Positions 27,845-34,841 of a DNA stretch of 56,365 bases are shown one piece after another (the stretch's first letter is position 1; each line of letters opens with the position of its first letter). The notes under the pieces are model-generated. The model searched no databases and had not been told where the DNA came from. It was given only the letters and a program-made list of their open reading frames with translations. The DNA is from Acidobacteriota bacterium (lineage in GTDB: Bacteria > Acidobacteriota > Thermoanaerobaculia > Gp7-AA8): positions 1 to 56,365 of the forward strand of contig JAFAOU010000099.1 in the NCBI GenBank assembly GCA_019247495.1, given 5' to 3'. The position numbers and the translations under genes are program-made.

Positions 27845-28494
27845 GGCTCCGTCACGATGTACTGCGGCTCGGACGGATTCGGCTCGATCTTCTTGCGGAG
27901 AGAGCTCATGTGGACGCGGACGGTGTCGGCGCTGGTGCTCGGAGCGGAGCGCCAGACGCGGGCGATGATCTGTTCGATGAACATCGGTTTGCCGGCATTC
28001 GCGGCGAGGACTTCGAGCAGCGAAAACTCGGTGGGAGTGAGGCGGACTTCACGCCCGCCCTGGACGACGCGGCGGCGATCGAGCTCGATCGTCAAATCCT
28101 GAAACGCCAGCGCGGTCGATGCCGGCGCCGTGCGGCGAAGTTGGGCGCGAACCCGCGCCAGCAGCTCGGTCATCGAGAAGGGCTTGGTCACGAAATCGTC
28201 CGCGCCGAGGTCGAGTGCGCGGACTTTGTCCGGATCGGCGCCGCGGACGGAGAGAACGACGATCGGGACGCGCGATGACGCGCGAATCGCGGCGATGAGC
28301 TCGAAACCGTCGGAGCGCGGCATGGCCAGATCGGTGAGCACGAGATCGGGGACCCGCGATTGGAACGCGGCCATTCCCTCGCTGCCGTCCGCAGCAGTGG
28401 TCGTGCTGTAGCCGGCAGCGCGCAACTCCTTCGACAGCGAATCGCGGATGGCGGGATCGTCGTCGACGATGAGAATCACATTCGAGATGGTCAT
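27808..28494 (-). CDS. OmpR-family response regulator, KdpE-like
   Basis: A 228-residue regulator. The receiver domain (1-115) has IVDDDP (9-14), phospho-acceptor Asp55 in LTDLAMP, and Lys in VTKPF. A C-terminal winged helix (about 130-226) has the LTPTEFSLLEVLAANAGK and RVHMSSLRKKIE features of OmpR/PhoB regulators. It is closest to KdpE by its pairing with a DUF4118 sensor. No kdpFABC potassium pump lies in the window. The start overlaps the kinase stop by four bases (ATGA), and the end runs 37 bases into the beta-lactamase gene, so the order kinase-regulator-lactamase forms one transcript. Confidence 0.88.
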   Translation of the reverse strand: MTISNVILIVDDDPAIRDSLSKELRAAGYSTTTAADGSEGMAAFQSRVPDLVLTDLAMPRSDGFELIAAIRASSRVPIVVLSVRGADPDKVRALDLGADDFVTKPFSMTELLARVRAQLRRTAPASTALAFQDLTIELDRRRVVQGGREVRLTPTEFSLLEVLAANAGKPMFIEQIIARVWRSAPSTSADTVRVHMSSLRKKIEPNPSEPQYIVTEPWVGYRFIAEPV

Positions 28495-29597
28495 GGCTCA
28501 GCGTCCTGCAGAACTGCGACCGGCAGATCGATGCGCGCGATCGTGCCGCCGCCGGGGCGCGGCGCGAGAGCGATGCTGCCGCCGTTCGCGGCGGCGAGGC
28601 TGCGCGCGATTTCCAGGCCGAGGCCGCGTTGCGCGACGTCGCCGGTCTCGGCGGCGACGTTGCCATCCGCATCCACGACGCCGGGCGGCAGGCCGGGGCC
28701 GCGATCGAAGATTTCGATGCGCAGCTTGCCGGGATCGAGCGGATGCCGGTGAGCCGTCAGCTCGATCGTCGCGCCGGCCGGTGAGACGCGATGCGCGTTC
28801 TCCAACAAATTAACTAGGATCTCCAGCGCGAGCGACGGATCGACGTTCGCGTCGGGACAGTCGGCATCGACGTGAACGGTGATCGGCCGCGCGCTGAAGA
28901 CGATCGGAAGATTCTCGCGCGTGGCCCGAAAGAGATCGGCCGGCGGCGTGGGCTCGCGATGCGGTTTCGCTTTTCCCGCTTCGAGCCGCGCCATGGCCAG
29001 GAGATTATCGATGCGCCTCCGTAATCTCGCGGTCTCCTCGGCGATTGCGGCGACGTCTTCGAGCAACTCGCTGTCGGTGCCGGCGCGGCGGCGGATCGAC
29101 TCGGTCCGGATCGTGACCGCGGTGATCGGCGTGGCCAGGTCATGCGAGATCGCGCGCAGCAGCGAGGTCTTGAGTGCCTCGCTTTCGCGCAGCGCCTGCA
29201 CGTGCGCGTTCTCTTCCATAAAACGTTCGCGTTCGGCGGAGAGCGTTTCGATTTCACGTCCGCGTTGCTCGGCCTTCTCCGCCTGCACGCGCGCGGCGAC
29301 GACGAGCCGGTTCACGGTTACCGACGCGACGAGAAATGCCACCAGCGCGAACCAGTTCGCAGGCTGCTCGATTGTGAGCGTGTACAGCGGCGGAAAGAAG
29401 AAAAAGTTGTAGCAGAGCGTGGCGAGAACCGACGACACAGTGCCGATGAGCAGGCCGCCACGGACGGAGATGAGCAGGACGACGATGAGGTACGCGAACC
29501 CGATCGTGCTCGGATTGAGATTGGTCGCGCGTCCGGCGGCGGTGACCAGCGCCAGCGAGGCGAACGTGGCGAGCCAGGTCGTGAGGCGGGTCGTCAC
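28491..29597 (-). CDS. Sensor histidine kinase with DUF4118 (KdpD-like) membrane domain
   Basis: A 368-residue kinase from a GTG. Three or four transmembrane helices (about 8-105) include the FYFFFPPLYTLT-type DUF4118 signature (YNFFFFPPLYTLT here). A short coiled coil leads to HisKA with phospho-His in AISHDLATPITAV (about 159-171), then HATPase_c with NLLENAHRVSPAG and GLGLEIARSL. It lacks the large N-terminal KdpD and Usp domains that bind signal ligands in E. coli KdpD, so it may sense something other than potassium. It is the first gene of the operon with the regulator and beta-lactamase. Confidence 0.87.
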   Translation of the reverse strand: MTTRLTTWLATFASLALVTAAGRATNLNPSTIGFAYLIVVLLISVRGGLLIGTVSSVLATLCYNFFFFPPLYTLTIEQPANWFALVAFLVASVTVNRLVVAARVQAEKAEQRGREIETLSAERERFMEENAHVQALRESEALKTSLLRAISHDLATPITAVTIRTESIRRRAGTDSELLEDVAAIAEETARLRRRIDNLLAMARLEAGKAKPHREPTPPADLFRATRENLPIVFSARPITVHVDADCPDANVDPSLALEILVNLLENAHRVSPAGATIELTAHRHPLDPGKLRIEIFDRGPGLPPGVVDADGNVAAETGDVAQRGLGLEIARSLAAANGGSIALAPRPGGGTIARIDLPVAVLQDAEP

Positions 29598-29681
29598 CCG
29601 CCAAGTGAAACACAGGAACAGGTTAAGGAGGGATTAAGAACGCGTTCCATGGGCGTGGCGATCCTCTTGGTCCTGTAGATC

Positions 29682-29768
29682 GAATGTTGAATGTTGAATG
29701 TTGAATGTTGAATGTTGAATGTTGAATGAAGGACGACCACTGCATTCAACATTGAACATTCAACATTT
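29682..29768. repeat. Family D palindrome, copy D1 (TTGAATG repeats)
   Basis: Six or so direct units of GAATGTT form the left arm; GCATTCAACATTGAACATTCAACATT forms the right. The arms are complementary and flank AGGACGACCACT. It lies between divergent genes: the KdpD-like kinase and the peptidase are both on the minus strand, so it is upstream of the kinase and downstream of the peptidase. A second copy is D2 at 54272. Confidence 0.85.
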
Positions 29769-29779
29769 GCTTTTCAGTC

Positions 29780-30601
29780 TCACCGCCCCGCCGCCACCCG
29801 CCCGCTCGATTCGCCGAGGCTCGACATCCAGCGCGTGCGCCATTCGTCGAGAGAGATGCCGGAGATGAGCTTCAGAGCCTGGACGTTGCGAGCGCGATGA
29901 ATGCGAACGAGCTGGCTCGTGCCGAGCGTGGTGCCGAGGTACTTCGTGAAGGAGTGGGAGAGGATGTAGAAACTACGGCGGTCGCGCGGCGAAAGATTGG
30001 GCGAATCACTGTCGAACCACGCCGCGCTGTCGGCGGCACGCCCGCGCTCGATTGCGGCACGTGCCTGCATGTCCACGCGGTCGTTGCCTTCGCTCAGGAC
30101 GGGCGCGTAGTAGCCGCCGTAAGTCGTCGCGACGGATGACGCCACCCACGAGGCGAATCCTTCTTCGAGCCACATCGCACCGCCCTCGCCGACGACGGCG
30201 TGTACCAGCTCGTGAAGGTAGGGAGCGGTATGGCGTTCGACGCGCTCACTGTCGATGAAGACGCGAGCCTCGTGGTGCGGGGAGCCGGGATAGTGCGGGT
30301 ACGTGTGCGAGATATCGATGCGCGGCGACAGATAGATGACGATGCGCTGCCTGCGAGGAGGGACGCCGGTGAAGCGGGCGATGTCGCTGGCGCCTTTCTG
30401 GGCGAGGTCGGCGAAGTCGTCGAGTTGCGCGGGAGTGAGCGATCCGTCGAGGCTGCGGACTTCGATGGTCTCGCGAACACGAATCACGGCATTGCGGTCG
30501 ACCTCATTGACGGTCCGCGAATCGTCACCGAAATCTGCCATTGCCACAGAGGCGGACAGGACTACAATCGCCGCAATCAACAACCTCAGATGGCGTTTCA
30601 T
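29780..30601 (-). CDS. Exported gluzincin-type peptidase
   Basis: A 273-residue precursor with signal peptide (MKRHLRLLIAAIVVLSASVAMA). Its metal site is HELVH (130-134) followed 12 residues later by WLEEGFA (144-150), the HExxH plus downstream Glu pattern of gluzincins such as the M1 and M61 families. Residue 84 onwards (RQRIVIYLSP) suggests a peptidase_MA-like domain. It is probably a periplasmic or surface zinc peptidase; the substrate is unknown. The long open frame upstream of 30601 lies antisense to the bufferin cluster and is discarded. It is divergent from the bufferin cluster, whose promoter region is shared. Confidence 0.8.
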   Translation of the reverse strand: MKRHLRLLIAAIVVLSASVAMADFGDDSRTVNEVDRNAVIRVRETIEVRSLDGSLTPAQLDDFADLAQKGASDIARFTGVPPRRQRIVIYLSPRIDISHTYPHYPGSPHHEARVFIDSERVERHTAPYLHELVHAVVGEGGAMWLEEGFASWVASSVATTYGGYYAPVLSEGNDRVDMQARAAIERGRAADSAAWFDSDSPNLSPRDRRSFYILSHSFTKYLGTTLGTSQLVRIHRARNVQALKLISGISLDEWRTRWMSSLGESSGRVAAGR

Positions 30602-30721
30602 CGCTGCAAATAATTGCAGTGCAGGTGCCACGTCATCATCGCCCACGGTCGTCTCGCATCCAGTCGGTTCCCCCAAACGTAAGTCTTTCGCTGTCCAACA
30701 AAATTTAGGAGGAAGAATCGC
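30602..30721. promoter_or_regulatory. Divergent control region, peptidase / bufferin cluster
   Basis: A 120-base space between the peptidase start and bufA. The bufA side ends with AGGAGG eight bases before the ATG, a strong Shine-Dalgarno sequence. Bufferin operons in Caulobacter are controlled by an ECF sigma factor. No ECF-type promoter pair (AAC then CGTC-like boxes) could be fixed here by eye, and no metal-regulator operator is obvious. Confidence 0.4.
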
Positions 30722-31075
30722 ATGAATAGTCGTGATCTCGCTCGTTATCTCGTTCTCGGTGGTGTTGTGGCCGGCCTGAGCGCCGGAACCAGTCTTCGTG
30801 CCGATCAGGCCAAGACGGCTTCGGCCGGCCTCAACCAGGCTGTCCAGATGGCCGACACGGCCAAGGCGGCAGACAAGCATGCCTGTAAAGGCCTGAATGG
30901 TTGTAAGGGCCAAGGCGCCGACGGCAAGAACGCCTGCAAAGGCAAGGGCAGCTGCGCGTCGAAGGAGTACAGGCACGCCTGCTCCGGCCAGAACGCCTGC
31001 AAGGGCCAGGGCGCCGGCGGCAAGAACGACTGCAAAGGCAAAGGCACCTGCGCCGTTCCGCCGAAGGCTTCGTAA
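30722..31075 (+). CDS. bufA: BufA2-like bufferin metallophore precursor, eight-Cys tandem repeat
   Basis: A 117-residue precursor with an N-terminal signal-like segment (about 9-27). The mature part has two copies of the same Cys pattern: Cys55, 61, 72, 78 and Cys87, 93, 104, 110, with identical 6-11-6 spacing and a 32-residue pitch. Each repeat contains CKG, CKGQGA and CKGKG-type motifs, as in the BufA2 family of periplasmic bufferins. In that family the linked MNIO enzyme turns core Cys residues into copper-binding thiooxazole-type groups. The next genes are MNIO, DUF2063 and DoxX, the classic neighbourhood. The strong Shine-Dalgarno sequence differs from the leaderless genes around it. Confidence 0.87.
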   Translation: MNSRDLARYLVLGGVVAGLSAGTSLRADQAKTASAGLNQAVQMADTAKAADKHACKGLNGCKGQGADGKNACKGKGSCASKEYRHACSGQNACKGQGAGGKNDCKGKGTCAVPPKAS

Positions 31076-31089
31076 TTCGTCACCTCCAA

Positions 31090-31120
31090 GGAGGGCAGGC
31101 GTCCCGCGCGCCTGTCCTCC
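31090..31120 (+). promoter_or_regulatory. Stem-loop between bufA and bufB
   Basis: A 12-pair stem, GGAGGGCAGGCG with CGCCTGTCCTCC, one G-T wobble, around a seven-base loop TCCCGCG. No T-tract follows, so it is not a classic terminator. In precursor-enzyme operons such a stem can protect the upstream mRNA or attenuate read-through, giving more precursor than enzyme. That role is inferred from position. Confidence 0.6.
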
Positions 31121-31138
31121 AACTCCAACGGACACCCA

Positions 31139-32059
31139 ATGAATCGATTCAACTTCCCTGACCTCGGCATCGGCGTGGGGCTGCGCACCGTTCATTTCAG
31201 CCACATCCTCGGCTCGCAGCCCGACGTCGATTGGTTCGAGGCGCTCTCCGAAAACTACATGGACACGGGCGGCCGTCCGCGCTACGTGCTCGAGAAGGTC
31301 GCGGAGCAGTATCCGATCGTGCTGCACGGCGTTTCGCTCTCGATCGGCGGGACCGATCCGCTCGATTTCGATTACCTCCGCAAACTCAAATCGCTGGCGC
31401 GCACCGTCAACGCGCGCTGGATTTCGGATCACCTCTGCTGGACGGGCGTGAGCGGCCGCAATGTTCACGACCTGCTTCCGATGCCGTACAACGCGGAGTC
31501 GCTGCGCCACACGGCGGAGCGCGTTCGCGTCGTATCGGACTTTCTGGAAACGCCGCTGGTCGTTGAGAACCCGTCGTCCTACGTCGAGTTCGCAACGTCG
31601 ACGATGACGGAGTGGGATTTCCTGGCGGCACTCGCCGAACAAAGCGACTGCGGACTGCTGCTCGACGTCAACAACATCTACGTCAGCTCGTTCAACCACG
31701 GCTTCGATCCGAACGTGTACGTCGACGCCATTCCCGCCGACCGCGTCGTGCAGGTGCATCTGGCCGGTCATCAGAATCACGGAACACACATCATCGACAC
31801 GCACAACGACTTCGTGATCGACGAAGTGTGGAAGTTGTACGGACGCGCGTGCGGGCGCACCGGCGACGTCTCCACGCTGCTGGAGTGGGACGCGGACATC
31901 CCTGACTTTCCGACGGTGCATGCCGAGGCGCGGAAAGCTTCGGCATTTCGAAGTGAAGGGAGTCGGGAGTCGGGCGCCGGGGGCCGAAAAACTGCCGATC
32001 TTCGATCCCCGACCCCCGACTCCCGCCCGTACTCCGAGGGTCCGTATGCCGCAGTCTGA
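31139..32059 (+). CDS. bufB: BufB, MNIO (DUF692) peptide-modifying enzyme
   Basis: A 306-residue multinuclear non-haem iron oxidase of the DUF692 TIM-barrel family, which modifies Cys residues of a precursor peptide. Metal-site segments are seen in order: FEALSENYMD, VLHGVSLSIGG, SDHLCW, VENPSSY, LLLDVNNIYVSSFNHG, VHLAGHQ, DTHNDFV and LEWDADIP, the His/Asp/Glu pattern of the family. It overlaps bufC by 14 bases. The last 35 residues or so, after the FRSEGSRE stretch, are coded by palindrome E2, so the true C-terminus was probably nearer residue 270. Iron number and substrate contacts are inferred from the family. Confidence 0.9.
   Translation: MNRFNFPDLGIGVGLRTVHFSHILGSQPDVDWFEALSENYMDTGGRPRYVLEKVAEQYPIVLHGVSLSIGGTDPLDFDYLRKLKSLARTVNARWISDHLCWTGVSGRNVHDLLPMPYNAESLRHTAERVRVVSDFLETPLVVENPSSYVEFATSTMTEWDFLAALAEQSDCGLLLDVNNIYVSSFNHGFDPNVYVDAIPADRVVQVHLAGHQNHGTHIIDTHNDFVIDEVWKLYGRACGRTGDVSTLLEWDADIPDFPTVHAEARKASAFRSEGSRESGAGGRKTADLRSPTPDSRPYSEGPYAAV
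31958..32028. repeat. Family E palindrome, copy E2, forming the BufB C-terminus
   Basis: GGGAGTCGGGAGTCGGGCG is an inverted match to CCCCCGACTCCCGCCC across CCGGGGGCCGAAAAACTGCC. It is translated as the last residues of BufB. A related copy is E1 in Maf. Confidence 0.75.
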
Positions 32060-32858
32060 CGTCGCGCTCGCGCCGCTGCAGGAATGGATGCAGGCGGTGG
32101 TTACGCATCCGTCCGACGTGTACGAGGCGGCGGACGCAGCGGACATCGCGGTCGACGACGTCATCCTTCCGTCGCAAACGCTGCAGCCGATTCAGCGCGT
32201 CGGGATTTACCACGGCATGTACATGCTGCGGATGATCGAGGCGCTCACCGTCGACTACGCGGCGGTCGCGCAGTTCCTGGGCGAACATCACTTCGAGCAT
32301 CTCGTCCGCGATTACGTGCAGCAGTTTCCGTCGCGCAGCTACACGTTCAACCGCTTGGGCGATTCGCTGCCGGCGTACATCGCGTCGTCATCAATGCAAC
32401 GCCGCACGTTTCTGCGTGATCTCGCGAAACTCGAACTGGCGATGACGCACGTGTTCGATGAAGCCGAGGCCGAGCCGCTGCCGGCGAACGCGATTGCGTC
32501 GATTGCGCCGGAGGAGGTCGCGGACGCGCGCATCATCCCGATTCCGGCGCTGCGCCTGCTGGCGCTCGACTACGACGCGAACGACGCCTTCCAGGCATTC
32601 CGCGACGATCGTCCGATGAAACCGCGGCGCCGGAAAACGTACCTCGCGGTGCATCGCCGCGATTACGGCGTCTACCGGATGCCGCTCACCCGCGAGGCGT
32701 TCGTCTTCCTCGAAGCGCTTGTGGCCAGGGAAACGATCGGCAGTGCCATCGAAACCTTTCACCGCCGTTTGCGCCGTTTTCCCGCACAATCGGAGCTCTT
32801 CACATGGTTTCGCGACTGGAGCGCCGCGGGGTTGTTCACGGCAATCGAGGTTGAGTAA
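32046..32858 (+). CDS. bufC: BufC-like DUF2063 partner protein
   Basis: A 270-residue protein of the DUF2063 (BufC) family that accompanies MNIO enzymes and probably presents the precursor to the enzyme. The conserved N-terminal region (about 40-110) has QRVGIYHGMYMLRM, LGEHHFEHL and a YTFNRLGDSLPAYI segment. The C-terminal half is alpha/beta and poorly conserved. The ATG at 32046 is inside the bufB tail with a 14-base overlap. GAGG precedes it. The in-frame upstream region is the palindrome-derived bufB tail and is not part of this gene. Confidence 0.85.
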   Translation: MPQSDVALAPLQEWMQAVVTHPSDVYEAADAADIAVDDVILPSQTLQPIQRVGIYHGMYMLRMIEALTVDYAAVAQFLGEHHFEHLVRDYVQQFPSRSYTFNRLGDSLPAYIASSSMQRRTFLRDLAKLELAMTHVFDEAEAEPLPANAIASIAPEEVADARIIPIPALRLLALDYDANDAFQAFRDDRPMKPRRRKTYLAVHRRDYGVYRMPLTREAFVFLEALVARETIGSAIETFHRRLRRFPAQSELFTWFRDWSAAGLFTAIEVE

Positions 32859-32867
32859 AGGAAAACG

Positions 32868-33356
32868 ATGATCGCAAAACTGGATCGCTGGTACGACCTC
32901 GCCACGACGCGCATCTTCGACCGGCTTCGCAGCCCGCTCCTCCTCGCGCTACGCCTCATCTTCGGTTGGGGCCTGTTTCAGACGGGCAAAGGGAAGCTGG
33001 AGAACATCGAGCGCTTCACCGATTTCCTGGCGCATCTGCACATCCCGATGCCGGCCGCGAATGCGTACTTTGTGGCGTCGCTCGAATGCGTCGGCGGTCT
33101 TCTTCTGCTCCTCGGCCTGGCGTCGCGGCTGATCTGCATCCCGCTCGTGATCAACTTCATCGTCGCGTATCTCACCGCCGATCTCGAAGCGGTGAAAGGC
33201 TTCTTCAAGGACCAGGACGCGTTCACGAACGCGGCGCCGTTCCTCTACCTGCTCGTCTCGCTGATCGTGCTCGCCTTCGGCCCGGGCCTCTTCTCCCTCG
33301 ACGCGCTGATCGCCCGTCTCCGCGGCCGTTCTCCGCGCCCCCGCGCCTCCGCGTGA
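32868..33356 (+). CDS. DoxX-family membrane protein of the bufferin cluster
   Basis: A 162-residue inner-membrane protein with four transmembrane helices (about 24-40, 66-84, 88-104 and 121-141), as in DoxX. DoxX proteins sit beside MNIO-BufC clusters and are thought to take part in electron transfer or redox defence; the exact role is open. The start has AGGA 8 bases upstream. The last 12 codons come from a family B palindrome arm (copy B4) and its GCGTGA supplies the stop codon, so the last residues (RGRSPRPRASA) are not native. Confidence 0.85.
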   Translation: MIAKLDRWYDLATTRIFDRLRSPLLLALRLIFGWGLFQTGKGKLENIERFTDFLAHLHIPMPAANAYFVASLECVGGLLLLLGLASRLICIPLVINFIVAYLTADLEAVKGFFKDQDAFTNAAPFLYLLVSLIVLAFGPGLFSLDALIARLRGRSPRPRASA

Positions 33357-33361
33357 ACCCG
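33329..33361. repeat. Family B half-site, copy B4
   Basis: TTCTCCGCGCCCCCGCGCCTCCGCGTGAA resembles the right arm of B1, B3. It contains the last codons and TGA stop of the DoxX gene. No matching left arm is present. Confidence 0.65.
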
Positions 33362-33365
33362 TTCT

Positions 33366-33959
33366 CTATTTCACCGTCGCCAGCGGCGCGTAGGACGGCG
33401 GTGGATTCGGATAATCGAGCCGGTCGATCATTTCCCGGATCGGCGTCGACACCACCGCGATCCGCTGATCGCCCACATTCGCGAACGCGCCGGTCGGAAC
33501 GGCCTTGTCCACCTGCGCCGCCAGTCTCACCTTCACGCTCCTCGGATCGAGCAGCGACACCGCATCGCGCTTGATCAGCATCGCCGGGATGAAGACGTCG
33601 GCGTTCCCGGGGATCTGTTTCAGCACCAGCCGCGACACCGGCACGCCCGGCGCGGAGAAGGTGATCGTCACATCGCCCGGCGGCACGTCGAGCAGGAGAA
33701 ACGATCCCGTCTCCGCCACGCCGCCTGAAACATACGGCGCGTTCTCGACCCACACATTCGTGCCGCGGAAGAGATCGCGCTTGCGGGCCGCCTCCGTCTC
33801 GACGGTGTGGTAGGACGTGTTCGGACCTGTTTCGACGTCGACAATCCAGCCGCGCACGCTGATCGGATCTTTGTGCACGTGCGGACCTTTCGGTTCCGAC
33901 GGTCCGCCGCAGGCAGCGGCGAGAATGGCGACGATGAATAGGCAGCGCTTTGCGTTCAC
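33366..33959 (-). CDS. Lipoprotein of unknown function with a probable cupredoxin- or carboxypeptidase-regulatory-like domain
   Basis: A 197-residue precursor from a GTG, signal VNAKRCLFIVAILAAACGG with lipobox Cys near residue 17. Residues about 35-125 have an Ig/CNA-B-type strand pattern: ISVRGWIVDVETGP, ETGSFLLLDVPPGDVTITF, then VLKQIPGNADVFIPAM. This resembles carboxypeptidase regulatory-like domains used in cell-surface proteins. No catalytic motif. It converges with the DoxX gene; the upstream frame (to 34451) is antisense to the patatin gene and discarded. Confidence 0.65.
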   Translation of the reverse strand: MNAKRCLFIVAILAAACGGPSEPKGPHVHKDPISVRGWIVDVETGPNTSYHTVETEAARKRDLFRGTNVWVENAPYVSGGVAETGSFLLLDVPPGDVTITFSAPGVPVSRLVLKQIPGNADVFIPAMLIKRDAVSLLDPRSVKVRLAAQVDKAVPTGAFANVGDQRIAVVSTPIREMIDRLDYPNPPPSYAPLATVK

Positions 33960-33969
33960 GACAAAAGCA

Positions 33970-33975
33970 TAGACT
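33970..33975 (+). promoter_or_regulatory. -10 box of a probable leaderless promoter, patatin gene
   Basis: TAGACT ends eight bases before the TTG at 33984, supporting that non-ATG start. No Shine-Dalgarno sequence. Confidence 0.45.
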
Positions 33976-33983
33976 GAACCGCG

Positions 33984-34841
33984 TTGTCTGCCCTGGCACT
34001 TCTGCGCGACGCGAAACGGGTTGGCTACGTCTTCTCCGGCGGCTCTTCCCGTTGCGCCTTTCAGATCGGCGTCATCGAAGCGCTGGCCGAACTCGGTGTC
34101 CGTCCCGCGCTGGCCATCGGCGTTTCCGCCGGGGCCTGGAACGCCGCGCTGGTGGCGGCGCGCTGCGAATCGCGCATCCGCTTCTACTGGCGATCGTTCA
34201 TGCGCATGCCGCACATCGATCTTCGCAACCTGCTCGTCGATCACTCGCCGTGGCGATTCCGCCAACTGCACCAGCGCACGTTCGATCGATTCATCGGACG
34301 CTATCGTTTCAAGCAGCCTGACGCGCTGCCGGTGTTCGTGTCCGTGACCCGTTTCCGCGACGGCGCCAACGTCATCTTCGATGCGCGTGACGTCGACGAC
34401 CCGCTCCAACTCCTGCTCGCCACCAACTACCTGCCGCCGTTCTACACGCACCGGCCCGTGATCAACGGCGAGACGTATGGCGACGGCGGTGTTTCAGACA
34501 ACGCACCGTATGAAAAAGCGCTGGCGGAAGGTTGCGACGCCGTAGTCGTGGTTACGCAAAAGGGGGAGTCGGAAGGCGGCTTGTTCAAGCGAAAAGGCGA
34601 TTACGACCACGTCGTCACCGATCCGCGCGTGATCGTCATCCGGCCGCGACACCGCCTGCCATTCAGTTTCACGGAGCGCCGCTGGGACGTGCTCGACGTC
34701 CTTTCCCACATCGGCTACCTCCGCACGCGCGAGATCCTCCTCGGCGAGGACCACATCGAAACGCACGTCCGCGCGGAAGGGGAAGCGCCGAGCGCCCGGG
34801 CGCGGCGAATCCTCCGTGCGATAATCCCGCGGTCTCTATGA
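33984..34841 (+). CDS. Patatin-like phospholipase
   Basis: A 285-residue protein of the patatin (RssA/YlbK) family. It has the nucleophile elbow GVSAGAW (GxSxG, Ser about residue 48), an oxyanion-type GGSSRCAF near residue 19-26 and the catalytic Asp in YGDGGVSDNAP. It hydrolyses acyl esters of phospholipids or related lipids at the membrane; no transmembrane segment. The start is a TTG with a good -10 eight bases upstream. The stop overlaps the amidase ATG by four bases (ATGA), so the two form a short operon. Confidence 0.88.
   Translation: MSALALLRDAKRVGYVFSGGSSRCAFQIGVIEALAELGVRPALAIGVSAGAWNAALVAARCESRIRFYWRSFMRMPHIDLRNLLVDHSPWRFRQLHQRTFDRFIGRYRFKQPDALPVFVSVTRFRDGANVIFDARDVDDPLQLLLATNYLPPFYTHRPVINGETYGDGGVSDNAPYEKALAEGCDAVVVVTQKGESEGGLFKRKGDYDHVVTDPRVIVIRPRHRLPFSFTERRWDVLDVLSHIGYLRTREILLGEDHIETHVRAEGEAPSARARRILRAIIPRSL

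Noticed and set aside
27808..29597. Complete Kdp potassium system
   Set aside because: No kdpF, A, B or C is adjacent; the kinase also lacks the KdpD and Usp domains.
29682..29768. CRISPR-like or DnaA-box cluster from the TTGAATG repeats
   Set aside because: Units are direct without spacers, and no DnaA box (TTATCCACA) is present; it is a palindrome of short units.
30602..32164. Upstream extension of the peptidase gene
   Set aside because: It lies antisense to the bufferin cluster; the signal peptide at 30601 marks the start.
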